Positions 1-5,381 of a DNA stretch of 6,782 nt are shown piece after piece (position 1 is the first letter of the stretch; each line of letters opens with the position of its first letter). The DNA is from an uncultured Collinsella sp. (GTDB lineage Bacteria > Actinomycetota > Coriobacteriia > Coriobacteriales > Coriobacteriaceae). Made by a program: the position numbers and the translations under genes. Under the pieces are notes generated by a model, which was not told where the DNA came from, searched no databases, and saw only the letters and a program-made list of their open reading frames with translations. The stretch lies in contig CAUDYH010000066.1 in NCBI GenBank assembly GCA_958453575.1, positions 1-6,782 of the forward strand. The letters are read 5' to 3'.

Positions 1-204
1 CAATGCGAGACGGTGGAGACCACGGCAATCGGTGCCGCGTACTTGGCGGGTCTTGCCGTCGGCTATTGGGAAGACCTGGAAGAGCTGGAGCAAAATGCCC
101 AGATCGTTAGGACCTTCCTTCCCCACATGTCCGCCGAGCGCCGCGAGCAAAACCTTGCGGGCTGGCGTGATGCAGTCAGGCGCTCGCTCAGCACCTCACA
201 GTAG
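1..204 (+). CDS. glpK: Glycerol kinase, C-terminal end (5' truncated by window)
   Basis: The frame is open from the first base and ends at TAG 202-204, giving 67 C-terminal residues; the start lies upstream of the window. The stretch ETTAIGAAYLAGLAVGYW near the left edge closely matches the end of the second FGGY-kinase domain of glycerol kinases (E. coli has TALGAAYLAGLAVGFW). It is followed by an acidic helix (EDLEELEQ) and the closing AGWRDAVRRS, comparable to AGWKKAVKR of GlpK. The enzyme phosphorylates glycerol with ATP to glycerol 3-phosphate in the cytoplasm. The catalytic and ATP-binding parts are outside the window, so another FGGY sugar kinase cannot be fully excluded, but the AGLAVGYW and AGW motifs favour GlpK. 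The in-frame GTG at 13 is an internal codon, not a start. The gene is followed by a 123-nt gap, and functional linkage to upp is not evident. Confidence 0.86.
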   Translation, partial: QCETVETTAIGAAYLAGLAVGYWEDLEELEQNAQIVRTFLPHMSAERREQNLAGWRDAVRRSLSTSQ

Positions 205-250
205 GGCTGCGATGGGCTGCTCGATACAACAAACCGCTAAACTAATGCAT

Positions 251-279
251 GGCGTGCGGCGGCAACATTGCTGCGCGCC
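251..279 (+). repeat. Inverted repeat (10-bp stem, 9-nt loop) in the glpK-upp gap
   Basis: Bases 251-260 (GGCGTGCGGC) pair with 270-279 (GCTGCGCGCC) over ten positions, two of them G-U, around a nine-base loop. The right arm shares bases 277-279 with the next hairpin (277-292), so the two structures cannot both form fully. This could be part of the glpK 3' end or of the upp 5' leader. Function is inferred only from position. Confidence 0.4.
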
Positions 280-298
280 TTGTCAGCAAGGCCGTTTT
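277..298 (+). terminator. Possible weak intrinsic terminator or leader hairpin between glpK and upp
   Basis: GCCTTG (277-282), loop TCAG, and CAAGGC (287-292) form a perfect 6-bp stem with a tetraloop. It is followed by CG and only four T residues (295-298). The short stem and short T run make it a weak terminator at best. It could end glpK transcription or act as an attenuator in front of upp, because it is only about 30 nt from the upp start. Confidence 0.3.
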
Positions 299-308
299 GC
301 GGCCGCAA
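297..308. repeat. 12-bp perfect palindrome upstream of upp
   Basis: TTGCGGCCGCAA reads the same on both strands and contains a NotI-type GCGGCCGC core. It directly precedes the upp ribosome binding site (AAAGGGG, 311-317). It may be a protein-binding site or the third element of a structured leader. Chance occurrence in G+C-rich DNA is also possible. Confidence 0.35.
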
Positions 309-327
309 CGAAAGGGGCAATCAATCC

Positions 328-975
328 ATGACCGTCACCTACGATGCGTCCCGTGTGACGCTTGTCGATCACCCGCTCGTCCAGCACAAGCTGTCGATCC
401 TGCGCGACAAAAACACCGGCACCAACCAGTTCCGCCAGCTCGTGCGCGAACTCGCGCTTTTTGACGGCTACGAGGCCATGCGCGACCTGCCTATGGAAGA
501 CGTCGAGGTCGAGACCCCCATCACTACCGCCACGTTCAAACAGCTTGCCGGCAAGAAACTCGCCATCGTGCCCATCCTGCGTGCGGGCCTTGGCATGGTC
601 GACGGCATCCTCGACCTGGTGCCCTCCGCTCGCGTGGGTCACATCGGCATGGAGCGCGACGAGGTCACCCACGAGCCGCACGAGTATTACTGCAAGATGC
701 CCAAGGATATCGACCAGCGCATCTGCCTGGTCGTCGACCCCATGCTTGCCACGGGCGGTTCGGCCGAGATGGCCATCAGCTACCTGCGCGAGCGCGGTGT
801 CAAGGACATCCGCATGCTGTGCATCGTCGCGGCCCCCGAGGGCCTCAAGTCGCTGACCGAGAAGGACCCAGATGTGCATATCTATACCTGCGCCATCGAC
901 GACCATCTCAACGAGGCTGCCTACATCGTTCCCGGCCTCGGCGACGCCGGCGACCGCATCTACGGCACGCTCTAG
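328..975 (+). CDS. upp: Uracil phosphoribosyltransferase
   Basis: This 215-residue cytoplasmic enzyme of pyrimidine salvage makes UMP and pyrophosphate from uracil and PRPP. The PRPP-binding loop [11 protein letters not shown] is at residues 135-145. The family segments [11 protein letters not shown] (83-93) and GHIGMERDE (104-112) and the uracil-binding C-terminal [10 protein letters not shown] (205-214) are all present. Length is normal for the family (about 208-212). ATG 328 is chosen because AAAGGGG (311-317) stands ten bases upstream and the protein then starts like other UPRTs, just before the [13 protein letters not shown] motif (HPLVQHKL at 15-22). An in-frame ATG at 268 would add 20 residues ([14 protein letters not shown]) that do not resemble the family and would overlap the leader hairpins. 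The gene stands alone between two non-coding gaps, upstream of the atp operon, an arrangement also seen in Bacillus. Regulation by the structured leader is conceivable but unproven. Confidence 0.97.
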   Translation: MTVTYDASRVTLVDHPLVQHKLSILRDKNTGTNQFRQLVRELALFDGYEAMRDLPMEDVEVETPITTATFKQLAGKKLAIVPILRAGLGMVDGILDLVPSARVGHIGMERDEVTHEPHEYYCKMPKDIDQRICLVVDPMLATGGSAEMAISYLRERGVKDIRMLCIVAAPEGLKSLTEKDPDVHIYTCAIDDHLNEAAYIVPGLGDAGDRIYGTL

Positions 976-1016
976 TCGCTGGGCTAAACGGCCGCGGCTG
1001 CAAATACGAAGAAACG

Positions 1017-1051
1017 GTGCGCGCGGACGAACAAAAGGCGACCGCGCGCAC
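1017..1051 (+). repeat. 10-bp perfect inverted repeat behind upp
   Basis: GTGCGCGCGG (1017-1026) and CCGCGCGCAC (1042-1051) are exact reverse complements around a 15-nt A-rich loop, 41 bases after the upp stop codon. In RNA this would be a very stable stem and may mark or protect the upp 3' end. No T run follows (the next bases are TCCTGTTAAC), so it is not a classical intrinsic terminator. Confidence 0.55.
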
Positions 1052-1092
1052 TCCTGTTAACGGACGTTTTGCCCTGCAGGGTTCGAGAAAAA

Positions 1093-1154
1093 CGTATTAC
1101 CGTACCTGCGGCATAAAGAAGGTCTTAAGAAAACGAACAGGTGCGTATTAACCG
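1093..1154 (+). repeat. Short direct repeat CGTATTA(A)CCG upstream of atp promoter
   Basis: CGTATTACCG at 1093-1102 recurs as CGTATTAACCG at 1144-1154, 51 bases later, differing by one inserted A. The second copy ends 12 bases before the proposed -35 box, so it might be a regulator site. It is short enough that chance is possible. Confidence 0.25.
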
Positions 1155-1166
1155 ATGCTTTTTCGG

Positions 1167-1194
1167 TTGTACTTTAGCGATTGGCTCGTACAAT
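1167..1194 (+). promoter_or_regulatory. Candidate sigma-70-type promoter of the atp operon
   Basis: TTGTAC (1167-1172) is a partial -35 match (TTG kept). TACAAT (1189-1194) matches the -10 consensus at five of six positions. The spacer is 16 nt. Transcription would start near 1201, giving a leader of about 55 nt before the first gene. It is the best promoter-like pair in the gap and is correctly placed. A hairpin AACCGA/TCGGTT (1150-1168) touches the -35 element. Confidence 0.45.
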
Positions 1195-1256
1195 AGTCAC
1201 CAATGTTTGGCGGGAACTGTCCTGTGAGGCGATAAAAAAGGAAAGTGAGGACGCCA

Positions 1257-1568
1257 GTGTTTCAGATAGCCGATCTGCTCGCTATCGTTGCAGGTGCCAT
1301 CGCGGGCGCGATTGCCTTCCTTCCCTTTGTCTTTACGCTCAAGCCGGTTCTTGACGATAAGCAGAATGCGGACATGCTCAAGGGCATGGTGAGTCTGGCG
1401 GTCTCGGCAGTCGCCCTGCTCGTCTTTACCTTGGTTGTGTTTGCGTTGTTCGGAGAGGCATTTCGCATGTTCCTCCTGGGCGAGGCGATCGGCTTCGTGG
1501 CCTTTATGGCCGCCTGCACGGTTCGCGTCGCCAAGGCGCTGCGAGATCCTCATGAGGTCGAAAGGTAA
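1257..1568 (+). CDS. Small membrane protein in the AtpI position of the ATP synthase operon
   Basis: This 103-residue, very hydrophobic protein has about three membrane segments (roughly residues 6-28, 44-66 and 69-88) and a short basic/acidic tail (RVAKALRDPHEVER). I do not recognise a family motif. Its size and place directly before atpB fit AtpI, the accessory protein that assists c-ring assembly or Mg2+ supply in other bacteria, so an AtpI role is inferred from position only. GTG 1257 is preferred because GAGG (1247-1250) lies six bases upstream. GTG 1245, which would add four residues (MRTP), has only AAAGG about three bases away. The TAA stop is three bases before the atpB start, so the two genes are probably translationally coupled. 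It is the first gene behind the candidate operon promoter. Confidence 0.7.
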   Translation: MFQIADLLAIVAGAIAGAIAFLPFVFTLKPVLDDKQNADMLKGMVSLAVSAVALLVFTLVVFALFGEAFRMFLLGEAIGFVAFMAACTVRVAKALRDPHEVER

Positions 1569-1571
1569 GTC

Positions 1572-2375
1572 GTGGAAATTTTTGAAAAGCTGCCTGATGA
1601 GATTAATCATCTGGTCAGCGAGTTCAGCTCCACCCCTGTCGTGGGCGATCTGAGCTGCGGCATCACGCAGTACTCGTTTTGGCTGATCGTCTCCACGATC
1701 GTGCTCCTGATCGTCCTGGCCGTGTTCAAGAAGAAGCAGACCCTGGTTCCCAAGGGCTTCTTCGTCAACGGTTTCGAGTACATCATCGAGTACGTCGAGA
1801 ACGATATCGGCAAGGGCGTCGTGGGTGAGAACTGGAAGAAGCACTTCCCGTTCCTGTGCTCGCTTTTCCTGTTCATCCTGATCAATAACATGATCGGCCT
1901 GATTCCGGGAATGAAGCCCGGCACCGGCGCAATCGGCTCCACCGCCGCGCTCGCCATTTTCGCCTTCGTGTACTTCATCTACTACGGATGCAAGGCTCAC
2001 GGCGTGATCGGCTACATCAAGAGCCTCGCCCCGCAGGGCGTGAGCTTCCCGATGAACGTGCTCGTGTGGGTCGTCGAGCTTTTCTCGACCTTCCTGCGCC
2101 TCATCACGCTCGCCGTCCGTCTGTTCTGCAACATGTTCGCAGGACACGTGGTCATGGGCTCGTTCGCCATCATGGCGAGCATGTTCATGCAGCCGCTGCT
2201 TCAGCAGGTTTCCGCGGCCCACGCCGTCGGCGCCCTGCCTTCGCTGGCCTGGCTTGCCATCCTCATCCTGATCTATGCGATCGAGCTTGTGGTCGGCGCC
2301 ATCCAGGCTTACGTCTTCACGGTCCTTACCGCCGTGTATGTCTCCGAGGCAGAGGAGGTCGCGGAGGAGGAGTAG
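1572..2375 (+). CDS. atpB: F1Fo ATP synthase subunit a
   Basis: This 267-residue integral membrane stator subunit provides the two proton half-channels beside the c ring. The signature LAVRLFCNMFAG (180-191) contains the essential arginine (R183; R210 in E. coli). E169 in VVELFS corresponds to E. coli E196, and the last helix has IELVVGAIQAYVF (237-249) with E238 and Q245. Membrane segments lie near 36-52, 93-112 (NNMIGLIPG loop at 105-113), 121-139, 160-195 and 222-255. The position after RLF is Cys (C186), where E. coli has Gly. The C-terminus is a short acidic tail (EAEEVAEEE). GTG 1572 is the start, with AAAGG (1561-1565) six bases upstream; this ribosome site lies inside the end of the previous gene. 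A 124-nt gap separates it from atpE. Confidence 0.97.
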   Translation: MEIFEKLPDEINHLVSEFSSTPVVGDLSCGITQYSFWLIVSTIVLLIVLAVFKKKQTLVPKGFFVNGFEYIIEYVENDIGKGVVGENWKKHFPFLCSLFLFILINNMIGLIPGMKPGTGAIGSTAALAIFAFVYFIYYGCKAHGVIGYIKSLAPQGVSFPMNVLVWVVELFSTFLRLITLAVRLFCNMFAGHVVMGSFAIMASMFMQPLLQQVSAAHAVGALPSLAWLAILILIYAIELVVGAIQAYVFTVLTAVYVSEAEEVAEEE

Positions 2376-2499
2376 TCTTCCGTTCGCGCCTTAAAGGTAA
2401 GGTAATTCGTTAAACCGCCGGTGCCCGTACCCATGGAGCCCGGCAGTTATAAAAAGGTTATCCTGCGTGAAATAAGACACGCACGACAAAGGAGGAATC
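2376..2499 (+). promoter_or_regulatory. Long atpB-atpE leader with hairpins and strong ribosome binding site
   Basis: This is the only long gap inside the operon. It contains GCCGG/CCGGC (2417-2421/2440-2444, 18-nt loop), a stem-loop GCGTG-AAATAAGA-CACGC (2465-2482) and the Shine-Dalgarno AAAGGAGG (2488-2495) four bases before GTG 2500. In E. coli the same junction carries a translational enhancer that raises subunit c output; an analogous role here is inferred. TATAAA at 2448-2453 is a possible -10 box, but no good -35 stands before it, so an internal promoter is doubtful. Confidence 0.5.
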
Positions 2500-2694
2500 G
2501 TGGGAGTTATCGGTTACGGTCTCGGTGTTATCGGCGCTGGTCTTGCTATCGGCCTGTCTGCTCTGGGTGCTACGGGTGCTATGGCCCGTCAGCCTGAGGT
2601 CCAGGGCCGCGTGTTCACCGTCTTCATTATGGGCTCCGCCTTCGGCGAGGCTCTGGCTCTGATCGGCTTCGTTGTCGCGCTGATCGTTAAATAG
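2500..2694 (+). CDS. atpE: F1Fo ATP synthase subunit c (proteolipid)
   Basis: This 64-residue two-helix hairpin forms the proton-driven rotor ring. Helix 1 (about 3-28) is glycine-rich (GLGVIGAGLAIG). The polar loop ARQPE is at 29-33, and helix 2 (38-63) carries the ion-binding glutamate E50 in GSAFGEALAL. Aligned on ARQPE to the Na+-binding c subunit of Ilyobacter, the Na+ ligands Q32, S66 and T67 fall on I17, A51 and L52, so proton coupling is predicted. The protein is short for the family (usually 70-85) because almost nothing precedes helix 1. An in-frame stop at 2473-2475 and the absence of other start codons after it fix GTG 2500, which has the strong AAAGGAGG four bases upstream. High translation fits its many copies per complex. 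atpF follows after 15 nt. Confidence 0.96.
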   Translation: MGVIGYGLGVIGAGLAIGLSALGATGAMARQPEVQGRVFTVFIMGSAFGEALALIGFVVALIVK

Positions 2695-2709
2695 CACGGA
2701 GCGTCAAGT

Positions 2710-3312
2710 ATGAATCTTTCATCCCAGAAGAGCGCGATCGCACTCTCCGCGTCCGCGGCCGCGCTGCTCATGCCGGTTTCCGCGTTCGCCGAGGACGGCG
2801 CTGCCGGTGCGGACATCCTCATCCCTAAGATGGCGGAGTTCATCCCGGCGCTTATCGCCTTCCTGATTATCTGGATCGTGCTGGCCAAGGTCGCCCTGCC
2901 GGGCATCATGAAAACCATGGAGGAGCGCGGCAAGAAGATCGAGGAGAGCCTCGACGAGGCCGAGAAGACCAAGCAGGAGGCCATCGCCAAGCGCGCTGAG
3001 TCCGACTCGATCGTCACCGACGCCCGTCGTCAGGCTGCCGACATCGTTCTCGAGGCCCGTAAGGACGCCGAGTCCGAGCGCGCCCGTTTCATCGAGGCTG
3101 CTCACAAGGAGGCCGAGGAGATCATCGCCAAGGCCCATACGACCGTCGAGGACGAGCGCAAGTCCATCTACGCCGGTGCCGCGAGCTCCATCGCCGACCT
3201 GTCCGTTGCCGTCGCCACCAAGATCGTGGGCGAGGCACTCGAGGACGATGCCGAGCAGAAGAAGCTCATCGAGCGCTACATCCAGGAAGCAGGTAGCCTG
3301 AATGCCGACTAG
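2710..3312 (+). CDS. atpF: F1Fo ATP synthase subunit b, with apparent N-terminal signal peptide
   Basis: This 200-residue subunit b forms the peripheral stalk linking Fo to F1; one gene implies a homodimer. Residues 1-27 look like a Sec signal peptide: Lys at 7, a hydrophobic Ala/Leu core (SAIALSASAAALLMPVS) and an AFA|ED cleavage-type site at 27/28. The true b membrane helix follows (about 42-65, FIPALIAFLIIWIVLA). Then comes a long charged coiled-coil helix (about 66-155, with repeated Ala/Glu/Lys) and a C-terminal delta-binding part (ASSIADLSVAVATKIVG). From M41 alone the protein would be 160 residues, the usual b length, but ATG 2710 has CGGAG (2697-2701) eight bases upstream while M41 has no ribosome site. 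The last 11 bases overlap atpH, indicating translational coupling. Cleavage would leave an N-out, C-in protein, the normal b topology. Confidence 0.95.
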   Translation: MNLSSQKSAIALSASAAALLMPVSAFAEDGAAGADILIPKMAEFIPALIAFLIIWIVLAKVALPGIMKTMEERGKKIEESLDEAEKTKQEAIAKRAESDSIVTDARRQAADIVLEARKDAESERARFIEAAHKEAEEIIAKAHTTVEDERKSIYAGAASSIADLSVAVATKIVGEALEDDAEQKKLIERYIQEAGSLNAD

Positions 3313-3778
3313 CCGCTATCAGGACAAGGTACTCGAGACCTACGCGCGCTCCCTTTTGGAAGCCGCCAAGGCCGAGAACCATGTGTTCGAGGACCTCGAG
3401 ATGATCGAGCGCTTGGCTTCTGCCAGCCCCGAGATCATCGCCGTGCTCGACACCATGTCCAAGCGCGACCAGCTCGACCTTCTTCCCAAGGTGGCAGCTG
3501 CCTTTAAGTATGTTGCCGAGGAAGACGAGGATGTAGTGGGCGTGACCGTCACCACGGCGATCCCGCTCGACGACGAGCTGCGTCAAACCATCACTAAGAA
3601 ATGCGAGCAGGACTTCGGCCGCAAGGTATTCCTTATCGAGCAGGTCGACCCGTCTATCGTGGGCGGCCTGGTGCTCGAGGCCCGCGGCGAGCGTCGTGAC
3701 ATTTCCGTCAAGACGCAGCTGCGCATCGCGCAGGAGACCCTCGCAAACTCTGCTAATTCGTACGGAGGTGAAGCCTAA
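3302..3778 (+). CDS. atpH: F1Fo ATP synthase subunit delta
   Basis: This 158-residue cytoplasmic OSCP/delta protein caps the alpha3beta3 head and binds subunit b. The N-terminal helical domain (1 to about 75, starting [18 protein letters not shown]) is followed by the beta-strand region [15 protein letters not shown] (78-92) and the family C-terminal signature [16 protein letters not shown] (115-130). It is slightly shorter than E. coli delta (177). It is a standalone delta, unlike the b-delta fusion of mycobacteria. ATG 3302 lies inside the end of atpF (11-nt overlap), with AGG (3291-3293) eight bases upstream. The TAA stop shares its last A with the ATG of atpA, so delta and alpha are very likely coupled in translation. 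Confidence 0.96.
   Translation: MPTSRYQDKVLETYARSLLEAAKAENHVFEDLEMIERLASASPEIIAVLDTMSKRDQLDLLPKVAAAFKYVAEEDEDVVGVTVTTAIPLDDELRQTITKKCEQDFGRKVFLIEQVDPSIVGGLVLEARGERRDISVKTQLRIAQETLANSANSYGGEA
3764..3771 (+). promoter_or_regulatory. Full-length Shine-Dalgarno for atpA
   Basis: GGAGGTGA is an uninterrupted eight-base complement to the usual 16S rRNA 3' end and lies six bases before ATG 3778, inside the atpH coding region. It supports the atpA start and suggests high alpha-subunit translation. Confidence 0.85.
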
Positions 3779-5376
3779 TGTCCGAAACCCTCAATGCCCA
3801 GGATATCGCCAAGAAACTGCAGGAGCAGCTCACGAGCCTCTCCGCGACGGTCGATACGCATGAGGTTTCAACGGTCGACGAGGTAGGCGACGGCATCGCG
3901 CGCGTCTCCGGCCTTAAGAGCGCCATGGCAGGCGAGCTTCTGGAGTTCAAGAGCTCCGATACCGGTGAGACCGTCTTCGGCCTTGCCCAGAACCTTGACC
4001 GTGACGAGGTCGGCGCCGTTCTGTTTGGTGCCGTCGACTCCATCAAGGAAGGCGACGAGTGCCGCACCACTGGCCGCATTATGGATATCCCTGTGAGCCG
4101 CGCCATGCTCGGCCGCGTCGTCAATCCGCTCGGCCAGCCCATCGACGGCCTGGGCGACATCGTCGCCACGCACCGTCGCCCCATCGAGTTCAAGGCCCCC
4201 GGCGTCATCGACCGTACCCCGGTGTGTGAGCCGGTTCAGACCGGTCTGCTCGCTATCGACTCCATGGTGCCTATTGGCCGCGGTCAGCGTGAGCTCATCA
4301 TCGGCGACCGTAAGACCGGTAAGACCGCCATCGCCATCGACGCTATCCTCAATCAGCGCGGCAAGGGCATGGTCTGCATCTATGTCGCCATCGGCCAGAA
4401 GGCCTCCACGGTTGCCAACATCCGCGAGACCCTCGCTCAGCACGGTGCGCTCGATTACACCATCATCGTTTCGGCCACCGCTGCCGATTCCGCCCCTATG
4501 CAGTACATTGCGCCTATGGCCGGTGCCGCTATCGGCGAGTTCTTCATGTACAACGGTGAGGACGGCAAGCCCGCCAGCGAGACCAACCCCGGTGGCCACG
4601 TGCTCGTCATCTACGACGACCTGTCCAAGCAGGCTGTGGCTTACCGTCAGATGTCGCTGACGCTGCATCGTCCGCCCGGACGCGAGGCCTATCCTGGCGA
4701 CATCTTCTACCTGCACTCTCGTCTGCTCGAGCGTGCCGTCAAGATGTCCAAGAAGAACGGTTATGGCTCCATGACGGCTCTTCCGATCATCGAGACCCAG
4801 GACGGCGACGTCTCGGCCTACATTCCGACCAACGTCATTTCCATTACCGATGGTCAGATCTACCTGCAGTCCGAGCTCTTCTTCCAGGGCCAGCGCCCGG
4901 CAGTCGACGTGGGCATTTCCGTGTCCCGCGTCGGTGGCGACGCGCAGACCAAGGCTATGAAGCAGGTCGCCGGCAACCTCCGTCTGGACCTCGCTTCGTA
5001 CCAGGAGCTTGCCGGCTTTACGCAGTTCGGCTCCGACCTCGACGAGGCTACTCAGAAGCAGCTGACCCATGGTGCCCGCATGACAGAGCTCCTGAAGCAG
5101 CCGCGTTACAAGCCGTTTGAGGTTGGCGAGCAGATCGTTACGCTGTTCGCTGGCAACGAGGGCTTCCTGGATGACCTGGAGATTGCCGACGTGCTGCCTT
5201 TCCGTGCCGAGCTCATCGAGTACATGGACAATGGCTTTGGCTCGCTGCTCGACAAGGTTCGCGCCAAGAAGATCGATGATGACACCAAGGCTGAGCTCTT
5301 GCGCGTCATCGGCGACTTCAAGCAGCAGTTCATGGCCAAGCACCATTCGGATGTTTCTGGATCAGAGGAGAACTAA
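3778..5376 (+). CDS. atpA: F1Fo ATP synthase subunit alpha
   Basis: This 532-residue alpha subunit is the non-catalytic nucleotide-binding partner in the alpha3beta3 hexamer. Domains: N-terminal delta-binding helix and beta barrel (to about 100), nucleotide-binding core (about 100-390) and C-terminal helical domain. Walker A is GDRKTGKT (176-183), with Lys where E. coli has Gln, as in mycobacteria. Walker B is LVIYDD (276-281), followed by [10 protein letters not shown] (282-291). The conserved [20 protein letters not shown] is at 299-318, and the arginine finger is R384 in [10 protein letters not shown]. Between GEFF and the Walker B strand, residues about 258-274 carry roughly 12 extra residues ([15 protein letters not shown]) compared with E. 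coli. Length exceeds the typical 500-515, largely from this insertion and the C-terminal tail. ATG 3778 overlaps the atpH stop by one base. atpG follows after five bases. Confidence 0.98.
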   Translation: MSETLNAQDIAKKLQEQLTSLSATVDTHEVSTVDEVGDGIARVSGLKSAMAGELLEFKSSDTGETVFGLAQNLDRDEVGAVLFGAVDSIKEGDECRTTGRIMDIPVSRAMLGRVVNPLGQPIDGLGDIVATHRRPIEFKAPGVIDRTPVCEPVQTGLLAIDSMVPIGRGQRELIIGDRKTGKTAIAIDAILNQRGKGMVCIYVAIGQKASTVANIRETLAQHGALDYTIIVSATAADSAPMQYIAPMAGAAIGEFFMYNGEDGKPASETNPGGHVLVIYDDLSKQAVAYRQMSLTLHRPPGREAYPGDIFYLHSRLLERAVKMSKKNGYGSMTALPIIETQDGDVSAYIPTNVISITDGQIYLQSELFFQGQRPAVDVGISVSRVGGDAQTKAMKQVAGNLRLDLASYQELAGFTQFGSDLDEATQKQLTHGARMTELLKQPRYKPFEVGEQIVTLFAGNEGFLDDLEIADVLPFRAELIEYMDNGFGSLLDKVRAKKIDDDTKAELLRVIGDFKQQFMAKHHSDVSGSEEN

Positions 5377-5381
5377 GCCCC

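Larger units (their letters stand above)
976..1256. other. 281-nt intergenic region between upp and the atp operon
   Basis: I see no convincing gene here; short frames lack family-like content and proper starts. The region holds a perfect 10-bp inverted repeat (1017-1051), small palindromes (GCCGCGGC 991-998, CCCTGCAGGG 1072-1081), an inverted repeat ACGTTTT/AAAACGT (1064-1070/1089-1095) around the second palindrome, a direct repeat CGTATTA (1093-1099, 1144-1150), a small hairpin AACCGA/TCGGTT (1150-1155/1163-1168), and a sigma-70-like promoter (1167-1194). It is more A+T-rich towards its right end, as expected of a promoter region. Confidence 0.75.

Noticed and set aside
268..327. Upstream in-frame ATG for upp
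   Set aside because: The 20 added residues do not match the family, and the real ribosome site AAAGGGG (311-317) serves ATG 328.
283..906. Minus-strand frame opposite upp
   Set aside because: Antisense shadow of a well-supported enzyme gene, with a composition typical of complement reading.
819..1151. Open frame across the upp end and the following gap
   Set aside because: Arg/Pro-rich out-of-frame reading of upp that runs into non-coding DNA; no ribosome site or recognisable content.
1245..1256. GTG 1245 as start of the AtpI-position gene
   Set aside because: The purine run before it is too close (about 3 nt); GTG 1257 has GAGG at a normal distance. Not excluded, as only four residues differ.
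1197..2222. Long minus-strand open frame opposite the atpI-position gene and atpB
   Set aside because: Its product is a low-complexity His/Asp/Glu/Arg-rich string typical of antisense reading of a membrane protein gene; no ribosome site or family motif.
2448..2453. Internal promoter before atpE (TATAAA)
   Set aside because: The -10 match is fair, but the sequence 17 bases upstream (CCGTAC) is a poor -35, so I did not list it as a separate promoter.
2830..2832. M41 as the true start of atpF
   Set aside because: It would give the usual 160-residue b subunit, but no Shine-Dalgarno precedes it while ATG 2710 has one; kept as the refuting alternative in the findings.
3868..5346. Very long open frame on the minus strand opposite atpA (about 490 codons)
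   Set aside because: It mirrors a G+C-rich, strongly biased gene; its translation is Leu/Val/Asp/Gly/His-rich with no family features, and the sense strand is unmistakable atpA.
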